Shown: piece after piece, positions 16,395 through 25,414 of the stretch
How positions within the stretch are numbered: position 1 is the stretch's first letter
How the letters are laid out: each line of letters starts with the position of its first letter
Source: Sphingomonas sp. CL5.1
GTDB taxonomy: Bacteria > Pseudomonadota > Alphaproteobacteria > Sphingomonadales > Sphingomonadaceae
Assembly (NCBI RefSeq): GCF_013344685.1
Contig: NZ_CP050137.1
Span: forward strand, 996,001 to 1,060,000
Direction: 5' to 3'
DNA length: 64,000 nt
Program-made: the position numbers and the translations under genes
Notes under the pieces: model-generated
Databases searched by the model: none
The model's input: only the letters and a program-made list of their open reading frames with translations
What the model was told of the DNA's origin: nothing

Positions 16395-18677
16395 ATGGCG
16401 AGCCGGGCGGACGCATCGCTGTGGCGCGAGACGGTGAAGGCGGGGGCGGTGCGCAGCGGCGCACTGGCCGTCGCACTCGCGCTGGTCGTCGCGACCGTGC
16501 TGATGGCGCTGGCGCTGGCGAGCTATTCGCCGGGCGATGCCGCGCTCAACACGGCGGCGGGCGACGGGCTGCATAACCTGATCGGCGCGCCCGGCGCGTG
16601 GTTCGCCGATATCGCGCTCACCGTCTTCGGCCCGGCGGTGGCGTTGCTGCTGCCGATCGGCCCAATCGTCGCGCTCAGGCTGTGGCGTGACCAGCCGGCG
16701 GGCGAATGGTGGCGGATGCTGCGCAACGCCGCGCTCGGCGTCACGCTGATGGCGACGGCGCTGGCGTGTGTCTCGCGCGGCGCGGTCCCGGCGCTGCCGT
16801 TCGGCTGGGGCGGCGCGATCGGGCTGGGCGTGGTCGCAGCGGTGCGCTGGGCCTTGTCCTTCGCCGGCAATGCGGCCGTCAGCTATTGGTCGGTCGTGGC
16901 GCTCGGCTTCGTCGCGGGGATCATGGGCGCGATCCTGTGGGGGCGCAGCATCGATATCGCGCTGCCCCGCGTATGGCGCGCGCGGCGCGACCGCCCCGCC
17001 CCGATCGACGATGAGGACGAGCCGCTGGAGCTGATGCGTCGCCCGGTCGCCCCGCGCCCCGTGGCGCAGCCCGATCCGCGCCCCGGCCCGGTGATCAGCG
17101 AGCGCACCCTCGCCCCCTCCGCCGCGCGCGCGAAGCCGCAGCAGCAGCAACAGCAGCTCGACCTGCGCGACAATTACGTGCTGCCGACGCTGGACCTGCT
17201 CACTCCCGCGCCGCCCGCGCAGAACGCCACGATCGACAAGGCCGCGCTCGAACGCAACGCCCGCCTCCTCGAAACCGTGCTCGACGATTTCCGCGTCAAC
17301 GGCGAGATCAAGGAAGTCCGGCCCGGCCCGGTCGTCACGATGTACGAGCTGGAGCCGGCGCCGGGGATCAAGGCGACGCGCGTCGTCTCCCTCGCCGACG
17401 ATATCGCGCGCAACATGTCCGCCGTCTCGGCGCGCGTCGCGACGATTCCGGGGCGCACCGTGATCGGCATCGAGCTGCCCAACGCCAAGCGCGAGACGGT
17501 GTCGCTGCACGAGCTGGTCGGCTCGCAATCCTTCGAGGATCAGTCCGCGCAACTGCCGGTGATCCTTGGCAAGAATATCGCGGGCGATCCGGTGATCGCG
17601 GATCTCGCGCCGATGCCGCACCTGCTGGTCGCCGGCACCACAGGCTCGGGCAAGTCGGTCGGGCTCAACTGCATGATCCTGTCGCTGCTCTACCGGCTGA
17701 CGCCGGACCAGTGCCGCATGATCATGATCGATCCCAAGATGCTCGAACTGTCGATGTACGACGACATCCCGCATCTGCTCGCGCCGGTCGTCACCGATCC
17801 GGCCAAGGCGGTGCGCGCGCTCAAATGGGCGGTCGAGCAGATGGAGGACCGCTATCGCCAGATGTCCTCGCTCGGCGTGCGCTCGCTCGGCAGCTTCAAC
17901 GACAAGGTCCGCGCCGCCCGCGCCAAGGGCACCCCGCTCGGCCGCCGCGTGCAGACCGGCTTCGGGGAGAACGGCCAGCCGGTCTATGAGGAGGAACAGC
18001 TCGATTATCAGGTGCTGCCGCAGATCGTCGTGATCGTCGACGAGCTGGCCGACCTGATGATGACCGCGGGCAAGGAGGTGGAGTTCCTCATCCAGCGGCT
18101 CGCGCAGAAGGCGCGCGCGGCCGGCATCCACCTCATCATGGCGACGCAGCGGCCGTCGGTGGACGTCATCACCGGCGTCATCAAGGCGAACCTGCCGACG
18201 CGCATCTCCTTCCACGTCACCTCGAAGATCGATTCGCGCACCATCCTGGGCGAGCAGGGCGCCGAGCAGCTATTGGGCAAGGGCGACATGCTCTACATGC
18301 CCGGCGGCAAAGGCATCGTCCGCGTCCACGGCCCCTTCGTATCGGACGATGAGGTGCGCGCCGTAACCGACCACTGGCGCGCGCAGGGAGCGCCCGACTA
18401 TGTCACCTCCGTCACCGAGGAGCCGGAGCAGAGCTTCGACCTCGAAGGCGCGCCGACCGGCGAGGATTCGGCCGAGGACCAGCAATATCGCGCCGCGATC
18501 CAGCTCGTCTGCGAGAGCCAGAAGGCCTCGACCTCCTGGCTCCAGCGCCAGCTCCGCATCGGCTACAACAGCGCCGCCCGTCTCATCGAACGGATGGAGA
18601 AGGACGGCATCGTCGGTCGCCCTGACCACGTCGGGCGCCGCGAAGTGCTTCGCGACGCCGACGGGCATCCAATCTAA
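16395..18677 (+). CDS. ftsK: DNA translocase FtsK
   Basis: Septum-anchored DNA pump that clears chromosome termini and activates XerCD. It has about 760 residues. Four hydrophobic segments fall in the first 180 residues, then a proline/glutamine-rich linker (with QQQQQQ), then the motor: alpha/beta domain, Walker A GTTGSGKSVGLN, and Walker B VVIVDELADLMM. A C-terminal gamma winged helix (about residues 690-750, ASTSWLQRQLRIGYNSAARLIE) should read KOPS sequences. The start at 16395 has GGGGGA about 10 bp upstream; 16347 is an alternative. Confidence 0.96.
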   Translation: MASRADASLWRETVKAGAVRSGALAVALALVVATVLMALALASYSPGDAALNTAAGDGLHNLIGAPGAWFADIALTVFGPAVALLLPIGPIVALRLWRDQPAGEWWRMLRNAALGVTLMATALACVSRGAVPALPFGWGGAIGLGVVAAVRWALSFAGNAAVSYWSVVALGFVAGIMGAILWGRSIDIALPRVWRARRDRPAPIDDEDEPLELMRRPVAPRPVAQPDPRPGPVISERTLAPSAARAKPQQQQQQLDLRDNYVLPTLDLLTPAPPAQNATIDKAALERNARLLETVLDDFRVNGEIKEVRPGPVVTMYELEPAPGIKATRVVSLADDIARNMSAVSARVATIPGRTVIGIELPNAKRETVSLHELVGSQSFEDQSAQLPVILGKNIAGDPVIADLAPMPHLLVAGTTGSGKSVGLNCMILSLLYRLTPDQCRMIMIDPKMLELSMYDDIPHLLAPVVTDPAKAVRALKWAVEQMEDRYRQMSSLGVRSLGSFNDKVRAARAKGTPLGRRVQTGFGENGQPVYEEEQLDYQVLPQIVVIVDELADLMMTAGKEVEFLIQRLAQKARAAGIHLIMATQRPSVDVITGVIKANLPTRISFHVTSKIDSRTILGEQGAEQLLGKGDMLYMPGGKGIVRVHGPFVSDDEVRAVTDHWRAQGAPDYVTSVTEEPEQSFDLEGAPTGEDSAEDQQYRAAIQLVCESQKASTSWLQRQLRIGYNSAARLIERMEKDGIVGRPDHVGRREVLRDADGHPI

Positions 18678-18686
18678 GCGATTGTA

Positions 18687-19388
18687 TTAAGCCAGATTTT
18701 TCTTGAAGAAAGCCGCCGTCCGCTCATCCGCGAGATCGGCGGCCTTCCCGGAACGGCGGTTGCCCATCTCGGTCGCGAAGCCGTGGTCCTCGCCCGGATA
18801 ATCGTGGATCGTCACGCGGGGATGATCGTCCAGCCCCTCGTGCATCCGCCGTTGCGTGGCCTTGTCGACGAAGCCATCCTCGCCGGCGACGTGAAGCATC
18901 ACCGGGCGGGCGATCGCATGTTTCTCGCCGAGCAGCCCGTCGATCCCCACGCCGTAATAGCCGACCGATGCGTCGATATCGGTGCGGCAGGCGGTCATGA
19001 ACGCCAGCCGGCCGCCGAGGCAATAGCCGACGCAGCCGACTTTCCCGCCATTGCCGAGCAGCGCGCGCGCCTTGCGGATCGACGCCTCGATATCCTTGAT
19101 CCCGGCGTCCTGATCGAACTGGCCGAACAGCTCCAGCCCGCGCTGCATTTCGGCGGGAACGTCCGGATCGAGCTCGATTCCCGGCTCCAGCCGCCAGAAC
19201 AGGTCGGGCGCGATCGCGAGATAGCCCTGCTCGGCCAGCCGATCGCATTTGCGGCGGATACCCTTGTTCACGCCGAACACTTCCTGGATCACCACGATCG
19301 CGGCGGTCGGCGTTCCCGCTGGCCGCGCGACATAGGCACCGAAATGCCCGTCGTGATCCAGCGTTTCGACGTCGATCATCTCACCCAT
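18687..19388 (-). CDS. Dienelactone hydrolase family protein
   Basis: Alpha/beta hydrolase of 233 residues. The nucleophile is the Cys in GYCLGG (about residue 119), with Asp in HVAGEDGFVD and His in EDHGFA completing the triad, as in DLH enzymes. The conserved early IQEVFGVN is present. The true substrate is unknown. Its start overlaps the end of ogt by 8 bp, so the two genes are probably co-transcribed. It is convergent with ftsK, 9 bp away. Confidence 0.9.
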   Translation of the reverse strand: MGEMIDVETLDHDGHFGAYVARPAGTPTAAIVVIQEVFGVNKGIRRKCDRLAEQGYLAIAPDLFWRLEPGIELDPDVPAEMQRGLELFGQFDQDAGIKDIEASIRKARALLGNGGKVGCVGYCLGGRLAFMTACRTDIDASVGYYGVGIDGLLGEKHAIARPVMLHVAGEDGFVDKATQRRMHEGLDDHPRVTIHDYPGEDHGFATEMGNRRSGKAADLADERTAAFFKKNLA

Positions 19389-19848
19389 TGCTCTTGCTCC
19401 AATGTCGTTCGTGGTTCAGCAGCCAATTCTTAGTCGCCAGCCCTTCCCCGGCCGAATAATGGCCCGCGCCGCCGGTGACGCGGTGGCACGGAATGACGAT
19501 CGGGAAAGGATTGCGCCGGCACGCCTGGCCGAGCGCGCGCGGGCTTGACCCGATCGTCCGCGCGACCTCGCCATAGCTCACGGTGCCGCCATAGCCCACC
19601 GCCGCGATCGCGGCGCGCAGCACCTCTCCGCGCGGCGTGGTGGAGGGCGCGAGCGGCAAGTCGAAATCGCGGCGCTCGCCGGCGAAATAAGCCTCCAGTT
19701 GCTCCGCCGCCGCGCGGATCACCTCGCTGCCCCCGCGCCGCGCCATTTCGTCGACGCCGCCGATCGTGATTCTGGTCACGGTTGCGCCTCCTTCGATCAG
19801 GATAAGGCCGATGGGCGTTGCTAGGATGGCGGAATCGCGGGCATACAT
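19381..19848 (-). CDS. ogt: Methylated-DNA--protein-cysteine methyltransferase
   Basis: Suicide DNA-repair protein of 155 residues that removes O6-alkyl groups from guanine. The active-site IPCHRV motif and the helix-turn-helix arginine region (SSPRALGQACRRNPFPIVIPCHR) are intact. GTVSYGEVA and SAGEGLATKNWLL are also family-typical. It lacks the Ada N-terminal domain. I see no SOS box upstream. Confidence 0.93.
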   Translation of the reverse strand: MYARDSAILATPIGLILIEGGATVTRITIGGVDEMARRGGSEVIRAAAEQLEAYFAGERRDFDLPLAPSTTPRGEVLRAAIAAVGYGGTVSYGEVARTIGSSPRALGQACRRNPFPIVIPCHRVTGGAGHYSAGEGLATKNWLLNHERHWSKSNG

Positions 19849-19898
19849 CTCGATCGAAGGCTATCCCGCCCGGCCGCGCGGCTCAAGGAGTGCTCTGG

Positions 19899-20132
19899 AT
19901 GAAAGTGAATGTCGAAGTGGATTGCACGCCGGAGGAAGCGCGGCGACTGATGGGCTTGCCCGATCTCAGCCCGATCCACGAAGCCTATATCGCCAAGATG
20001 CGCGAGACGATCAGCGGCGGGCTGCGGCCGGAGATGTTCGAGAGCATGATCAAGAACTGGGCGCCGATGGGCGAGGCCGGGCTTTCCTTCTGGCAGCGCC
20101 TGTTCGAGGCGGGAACCAAGCCCGGCGGCTGA
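19899..20132 (+). CDS. DUF6489 small protein
   Basis: Protein of 77 residues: an acidic start (MKVNVEVDCTPEEARRLMGLPDLSP), then an amphipathic region with MFESMIKNW and FWQRLFEAG. This resembles the DUF6489 family of sphingomonads. The function is unknown; the FW-containing tail recalls phasin-like helices, but that is only a resemblance. AAGGAG at 19885-19890 is well placed before the ATG. Its TGA overlaps the mnmE ATG (TGATG), giving translational coupling to tRNA modification genes. Confidence 0.8.
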   Translation: MKVNVEVDCTPEEARRLMGLPDLSPIHEAYIAKMRETISGGLRPEMFESMIKNWAPMGEAGLSFWQRLFEAGTKPGG

Positions 20133-21409
20133 TGGACACGATCTTCGCCGTTTCGAGCGGCCAGCCACCCGCCGCGATCGCGGTGTTGCGGATGAGCGGC
20201 CCCCGCGCGCGCGATGCGGTCGAGGCGCTCGCCGGCGCGCTTCCGGAACCACGCCGCGCGGTGCTGCGGCGGCTGTGGGACGGTGACGGCGCGTTGCTCG
20301 ACGATTGCTTGCTGCTGTGGTTCCCCGGCCCGAGCAGCGCGACGGGCGAGGATCTCGCGGAATTCCATCTGCACGGCGGCATCGCGACGGTGGCCGCGGT
20401 GGAACGGGCGCTCGCGGCGCAACCCGGCCTGCGCCGCGCGCGCGGGGGCGAATTCACCCGACGCGCGCTGGAGAACGGGCGGATCGATCTCGCGCAGGCG
20501 CAGGGTCTGGCCGATCTGCTCGAAGCGGAAACCGAGGCGCAGCGCCGTGCCGCCATCGCCAGCGTCGATGGCGAGGTCAGCCGCGCCGTCGCGCGCTGGC
20601 TCACCACGCTTGCCGGCATCGCCGCCCGGATCGAGGCGATGATCGACTTCAGCGACGAGGACGATGTCGAACCGGCGGATACGGCGGCGCTCGATGCCGC
20701 GATCCGCGCGTGGCTGGCCGATCTCGACATCATCCTGGAGCGCCCGACTGTCGAACGACTGCGCGAAGGATGCCGAATCGTCCTCGCCGGATCACCTAAC
20801 GTCGGTAAATCCTCTCTTTTCAACGCGATGATCGAACGCGAGGCCGCGATCGTGACACCGATCGCCGGCACGACGCGCGATCTGCTCGAAACGCGCGTGG
20901 TGCGCAACGGGCGTCTCTACACCTTGATCGACACGGCGGGTCTCGCCAGCGACACCGACGATCCGGTCGAGCGGATCGGCATCGAACGCGCGCGCCGCGC
21001 GGCCGACACCGCCGATATCGTGCTGTGGCTCGACGATAGCGCGCCGCCCGCCGAGTGGCCGGTCCTCGCGCTTCACCCGCGTTGCGACATGGCGGAGCGG
21101 CTCATTACACCGACCGATCGCCTGCCAATATCCCGCGACGATCTGCGTAGCATCGATCACTTGTGGGGAGCGATCGAGCAACGCGCCGGTTCGCTCCTTA
21201 CAACCGATGGCGCCGCGCTACGCGAACAACAACGCAACGCCGTGATCGCTGCCCGCGCATCCATGGCGACCGACGGAATGGCAGACGACCTGTTGGTACG
21301 CGCCGAAGGAGTGCGCTATGCGATGCGGCAATTGGCGGGCATCGTCGGCGCGGACGCGACCGAGACGATGCTCGACGCGCTGTTCGCGCGTTTCTGCATC
21401 GGGAAGTGA
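20132..21409 (+). CDS. mnmE: tRNA modification GTPase MnmE
   Basis: With MnmG it makes the cmnm5 modification at wobble uridine 34. Domains over 425 residues: N-terminal tetrahydrofolate-binding domain (1-115), helical domain, inserted G domain with P-loop GSPNVGKSS (about 222-230), TTRD switch and DTAGL, then the C-terminal FCIGK with the catalytic-type Cys. The usual NKxD guanine-specificity motif reads PRCD here. It overlaps DUF6489 upstream and mnmG downstream (TGATG). Confidence 0.95.
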   Translation: MDTIFAVSSGQPPAAIAVLRMSGPRARDAVEALAGALPEPRRAVLRRLWDGDGALLDDCLLLWFPGPSSATGEDLAEFHLHGGIATVAAVERALAAQPGLRRARGGEFTRRALENGRIDLAQAQGLADLLEAETEAQRRAAIASVDGEVSRAVARWLTTLAGIAARIEAMIDFSDEDDVEPADTAALDAAIRAWLADLDIILERPTVERLREGCRIVLAGSPNVGKSSLFNAMIEREAAIVTPIAGTTRDLLETRVVRNGRLYTLIDTAGLASDTDDPVERIGIERARRAADTADIVLWLDDSAPPAEWPVLALHPRCDMAERLITPTDRLPISRDDLRSIDHLWGAIEQRAGSLLTTDGAALREQQRNAVIAARASMATDGMADDLLVRAEGVRYAMRQLAGIVGADATETMLDALFARFCIGK

Positions 21410-23130
21410 TGTTTCACGTGGAACAAGACTTTGACGTGATCGTGGTCGGCGGCGGCCACGCCGGGACGGAAGCGGCTGCCGCGGCGACCCGTCGTGGCGC
21501 CCGCACTGCGCTGCTCTCGCATCGCCGCGACCGGATCGGGGTGATGTCGTGCAATCCCTCGATCGGTGGACTCGGCAAGGGGCACCTGGTCCGCGAGGTT
21601 GACGCGCTCGACGGTTTGATGGCGCGCGCCGCCGATGCCGCCGCGATCCACCACCGGATGCTCAACCGCAGCAAGGGACTGGCAGTTCAGGGACCACGCA
21701 TCCAGGCGGATCGCGCCCTTTATAGTCGTTCGATCCAGTCGCAACTCGCTAATCAGGAAGGCCTGTCGATCATCGCCGGCGAGGTCGACGCGCTGTTCAT
21801 GCGGTCGGGCAAGGTGACGGGCGTAAGGCTCAAGGACGGCAGCGAAATCGGCGGCCGCGCGATCGTCTTGGCCACCGGCACTTTCTTGGGCGGCCGCATC
21901 TTCCGGGGCGAAGAGCAGCACGAGGGGGGCCGGATCAACGAAGCCGGCGCGATCGAGCTTGCCGAGCAATTGCGCGCGCTCGACCTGCCGATTCGCCGGC
22001 TCAAGACCGGCACGCCGCCCCGGCTAGATGGGCGCACGATCGATTGGGCGATGCTCGCGCCGCAACCATCGGATGCGGATGAGTGGACGATGTCGCCGAT
22101 GACGCGCGTTCGCGCCCTGCCCCAACTCGCTTGCGCCATCTCGCGAACCACTGCGGAAACCCATGCCATCATCCGTGACAATCTCCACCGCTCTCCGCTC
22201 CACACCGGTGCGATCGAGGCTGGCGGGCCGCGCTATTGCCCGTCGATCGAGGACAAGATCCGCCGCTTCGGCGATCGCGACGGCCACCAGATTTTCCTCG
22301 AACCCGAAGGGCTGGATGATCCGCTCGTCTATCCGAACGGCATCTCCACCTCGCTGCCGGCCGATGTGCAGACGGCGATGGTGCGATCGATTCCCGGCCT
22401 TGCCGACGTGACGATCGTCACTCCGGGCTACGCGGTGGAATATGACCACGTCGACCCGCGCGCGCTCGATCATCGGCTGGCGCTCGGCGCATTGCCGGGC
22501 GTGTTCCTTGCCGGGCAGATCAACGGCACGACCGGTTATGAGGAGGCGGCGGCACAGGGGCTGGTGGCGGGCGCCAATGCGGCGGCCCATGCGCTCGATC
22601 TCGCGCCGCTGACGCTCGATCGGGCGACGAGCTACCTCGCGGTGATGATCGACGATCTGGTGCTTCAAGGCGTCACCGAACCCTATCGGATGCTCACCGC
22701 CCGCGCGGAATATCGCCTCGCCCTGCGCGCTGACAATGCCGAGACACGGCTGTCGGCGATCGCCGAGGCGCACGGCCTGATGAGCGACGCGCGGCGCGGT
22801 CATGTCGAGCGCCGGAACGAGCAGCGCGAAGCAATCGCGCGGGGCGAGCGGGATGGCATCGATCCCGACCTTCTGCGCGAGGCGGAGGAGGATGCGCGCT
22901 ACGCCCCCTATCTCGAGCGTCAGGCGGACGAGATCGCCCGGATGCGGCGCGATGCAACGATCGCCGTCCCCAGCGGCGAGGCGCTCGCGGCGGTCAACGG
23001 CCTGTCGAATGAGATGCGCGAGCGGCTTCGTGTCGCCAGTCCCCTGACGCTGGACGAAGCCTCGCGCGTGCGCGGGGTGACGCCGGCCGCCCTCACCGCG
23101 CTCTGGCTTCATGCGAAGGCCAGCGCATGA
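21409..23130 (+). CDS. mnmG: tRNA uridine-5-carboxymethylaminomethyl(34) synthesis enzyme MnmG
   Basis: FAD- and NADH-dependent partner of MnmE. The N-terminus [23 protein letters not shown] holds the FAD Rossmann motif, and the first codons coincide with a parS site. [13 protein letters not shown] and PRLDGRT are family motifs; a C-terminal helical domain ends in [15 protein letters not shown]. At 573 residues it is shorter than the E. coli protein (629). The loss seems to lie in the helical region between about residues 460 and 510. It overlaps mnmE by 1 bp and rsmG by 4 bp. Confidence 0.96.
   Translation: MFHVEQDFDVIVVGGGHAGTEAAAAATRRGARTALLSHRRDRIGVMSCNPSIGGLGKGHLVREVDALDGLMARAADAAAIHHRMLNRSKGLAVQGPRIQADRALYSRSIQSQLANQEGLSIIAGEVDALFMRSGKVTGVRLKDGSEIGGRAIVLATGTFLGGRIFRGEEQHEGGRINEAGAIELAEQLRALDLPIRRLKTGTPPRLDGRTIDWAMLAPQPSDADEWTMSPMTRVRALPQLACAISRTTAETHAIIRDNLHRSPLHTGAIEAGGPRYCPSIEDKIRRFGDRDGHQIFLEPEGLDDPLVYPNGISTSLPADVQTAMVRSIPGLADVTIVTPGYAVEYDHVDPRALDHRLALGALPGVFLAGQINGTTGYEEAAAQGLVAGANAAAHALDLAPLTLDRATSYLAVMIDDLVLQGVTEPYRMLTARAEYRLALRADNAETRLSAIAEAHGLMSDARRGHVERRNEQREAIARGERDGIDPDLLREAEEDARYAPYLERQADEIARMRRDATIAVPSGEALAAVNGLSNEMRERLRVASPLTLDEASRVRGVTPAALTALWLHAKASA
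21410..21425. promoter_or_regulatory. parS: parS centromere site 1
   Basis: TGTTTCACGTGGAACA matches the near-universal ParB-binding parS consensus (TGTTTCACGTGAAACA) at 15 of 16 bases. It overlaps the mnmG start codon and encodes FHVE at the protein N-terminus. Such sites near gidAB/parAB are well known. It is the likely loading site for the ParB encoded at 24517-25410. Confidence 0.85.
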
Positions 23131-23741
23131 CGGAAGCGGATGCGAGAGCATGGATCGAACAACGCTTCGGTCAGGAAGCGACGGCCCGCGTCGCGCACTT
23201 TGCGGATCAGGTAGCGCGTGAGAGCGAGTACCAGAATCTCATCGCCCGCTCGACGCTCGATTCGATCTGGTCGCGTCACATCCTCGATTCTGCGCAGCTC
23301 ATTCCGCTCGCTGGGAAAGTTGATGCGGCGACGCGCTGGCTCGATATCGGGTCGGGCGCGGGCTTTCCCGGTGTAGTGGTCGCCCTGCTTACCCCCGCGC
23401 AGGTAACGCTGGTCGAGCCACGTCGCCGTCGCGTCGACTTCCTGTCCGAAACCCTTACCAACACCCCCAACGCCACCGTGCTGCTCGCCAAAGTCGAAGC
23501 GATCTCGGTCGAACCGCAGCAGATTATCAGCGCCCGCGCCGTAGCCCCGGTGCTCGAGTTGTTACGCGCAACCCGCCACCTCGCCGACATATCCACACGT
23601 TATATCTTGCCGCGCGGCCGTTCGGCGCACGCCGAGCTTGAAAGCGCGCGCCGGGGCTGGCACGGATTGTTCCACGTGGAACCAAGCATCACCGACGCGG
23701 AATCGGGGATTCTCATCGCAGAAAAGGTTCGCATCCGATGA
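23127..23741 (+). CDS. rsmG: 16S rRNA (guanine527-N7)-methyltransferase
   Basis: SAM-dependent methyltransferase of 204 residues modifying G527 of 16S rRNA. The SAM-binding loop [13 protein letters not shown] (about 72-84) and [12 protein letters not shown] are typical. The second parS site falls near the 3' end and encodes LFHVEP. The ATG overlaps the mnmG stop, and its own stop overlaps the parA start, both by 4 bp. Confidence 0.95.
   Translation: MTEADARAWIEQRFGQEATARVAHFADQVARESEYQNLIARSTLDSIWSRHILDSAQLIPLAGKVDAATRWLDIGSGAGFPGVVVALLTPAQVTLVEPRRRRVDFLSETLTNTPNATVLLAKVEAISVEPQQIISARAVAPVLELLRATRHLADISTRYILPRGRSAHAELESARRGWHGLFHVEPSITDAESGILIAEKVRIR
23668..23683. promoter_or_regulatory. parS: parS centromere site 2
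   Basis: TGTTCCACGTGGAACC contains the perfect 14-bp palindrome GTTCCACGTGGAAC, a standard parS variant. It lies inside rsmG about 70 bp before parA and about 2.26 kb from the first site. The placement allows ParB to spread over its own operon. Confidence 0.88.
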
Positions 23742-24520
23742 TCTGTATCGCGGTCGCCAACCAGAAAGGCGGCGTCGGCAAGACGACCAGCGCGATCAAC
23801 CTCGCCACGGCGCTTGCCGCCACCGGCAAGCGCGTGCTGCTGATCGACCTCGATCCGCAAGGCAACGCCTCGACCGGGCTGGGCATCGGGCAGGCCGCGC
23901 GCACCGTCTCCAGCTATCATGTGCTGGTCGATGGGACGCCGATCGATGACGGCGTGGTCGCCTCCGGCATCCCGAGGCTGGAAATCTTGCCGGCGACGGT
24001 CGACCTTTCGGGCGCCGAGATCGAGCTGATCGAGCTTGAGGCGCGCACCCACCGCCTGCTCCGCGCGATCGAGGCGTGCGCGCCGCGCTGGGATATCGTG
24101 CTGATCGATTGCCCGCCGTCGCTCGGTCTGCTGACGATCAACGCGATGGTCGCGGCGGATTCGCTGCTCGTGCCGCTGCAATGCGAGTTCTTCGCGCTGG
24201 AGGGGCTGAGCCAGCTGCTCAGCACGGTCGAGCGGATTCGCGCGCGCTTCAATCCTTCGCTGTCGATCATGGGCGTCGCGCTGACGATGTACGATCGCCG
24301 CAACCGGCTGACCGAGCAGGTCGCGACCGATGTGCGCGCCGTGCTCGGTCGCGTGGTGTTCGACACGGTGATCCCGCGCAACGTCCGCCTGTCGGAAGCG
24401 CCGAGCCACGGCCTGCCCGCGCTGATCTATGATCATCGTTGCAGCGGATCGGAGGCCTATATCGCCCTGGCGCGAGAGTTGATCGCGCGGCTTCCGCGCA
24501 TGAAAGAGGCCGCCGCATGA
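23738..24520 (+). CDS. parA: Chromosome partitioning ATPase ParA
   Basis: Deviant Walker-type ATPase of 260 residues that moves ParB-parS complexes. The motif KGGVGKTTSAINLA is at residues 9-22; LLIDLDPQGNAS and LIDCPPSLGLLT follow, as in the Soj/ParA family without an N-terminal regulatory domain. It overlaps rsmG and parB by 4 bp each. Confidence 0.97.
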   Translation: MICIAVANQKGGVGKTTSAINLATALAATGKRVLLIDLDPQGNASTGLGIGQAARTVSSYHVLVDGTPIDDGVVASGIPRLEILPATVDLSGAEIELIELEARTHRLLRAIEACAPRWDIVLIDCPPSLGLLTINAMVAADSLLVPLQCEFFALEGLSQLLSTVERIRARFNPSLSIMGVALTMYDRRNRLTEQVATDVRAVLGRVVFDTVIPRNVRLSEAPSHGLPALIYDHRCSGSEAYIALARELIARLPRMKEAAA

Positions 24521-25410
24521 CCGATCGCCGCCCCCGCCCCGGCCTTGGCCGTGGCCTCAACGCGCTGCTGGGCGATTTCGCCCGCGACGAGGCGGAAACC
24601 GCGACCGAGGGGCATAGCGCCACCGGCGTGCGGATGATCCCGGTCAGCTCGATCGCGCCGCACCCCGGCCAGCCGCGCCGTCAGTTCGACGAAGCCGCGC
24701 TGATAGAACTGGCCGCCTCGATCGCCGAACGCGGGGTGATCCAGCCGATCATCGTTCGCCCCCACGGCCATGATTATCAGATCGTCGCCGGCGAGCGCCG
24801 CTGGCGCGCGGCGCAGCGCGCCCGGCTGCACGAGGTGCCGGTCGTCGTCCGCGACTATAGCGACAGCGACACGCTCCAGATCGCCCTGCTGGAGAATATC
24901 CAGCGGCAGGATCTCAACGCGATCGAGGAGGCCGAAGCCTATCACCGGCTCGCCGAGGAATTCGGCCATACCCAGGAAGCGCTCGCGCGGATCGTCCACA
25001 AATCGCGCAGCCATATCGCTAACCTGTTGAGATTACTGGATCTTCCTCACGAAGTTCAGGCGCTGGTGGTCGATGGCAAGCTGTCGATGGGCCATGCCCG
25101 CGCGCTGATCGGCGCGCCCGATCCGGCCGCGCTGGCGCAGGAGGTGATCGAGAAAGGGCTGTCGGTCCGTCAGACCGAGAAGCTCGCCAGCTCGGCCAAG
25201 CCCGCGTCCACGCGCGGCGGCAGGGGCGGCAAGAGCTACAGCCAGGATGCCGACGCGGATATCGCGGCGCTGCAACGGCAATTGTCCGATCTGCTCGGGC
25301 TGAACGTGCGGATCGCGCATGGCGAGCGCGGCGGATCGATCACGCTCGATTATTCGACGCTCGACCAGCTCGACATGGTGTGCCAGCGGCTGAGCGGCGA
25401 GCGGATCTGA
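24517..25410 (+). CDS. parB: Chromosome partitioning protein ParB
   Basis: CTP-dependent DNA clamp that loads at parS. It has 297 residues: an N-terminal ParA-stimulating tail with RPGLGRGLNALLGD, the CTP-binding domain with GERRWRAAQ and LLENIQRQDLNAIEEA, a helix-turn-helix (HTQEALARIVHKSRSHIANLLRLL) and a C-terminal dimerisation domain (about 250-297). The two parS sites 0.8 and 3.1 kb upstream are its expected targets. It is convergent with holA, only 4 bp away, with no room for a separate terminator. Confidence 0.97.
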   Translation: MTDRRPRPGLGRGLNALLGDFARDEAETATEGHSATGVRMIPVSSIAPHPGQPRRQFDEAALIELAASIAERGVIQPIIVRPHGHDYQIVAGERRWRAAQRARLHEVPVVVRDYSDSDTLQIALLENIQRQDLNAIEEAEAYHRLAEEFGHTQEALARIVHKSRSHIANLLRLLDLPHEVQALVVDGKLSMGHARALIGAPDPAALAQEVIEKGLSVRQTEKLASSAKPASTRGGRGGKSYSQDADADIAALQRQLSDLLGLNVRIAHGERGGSITLDYSTLDQLDMVCQRLSGERI

Positions 25411-25414
25411 GCCG

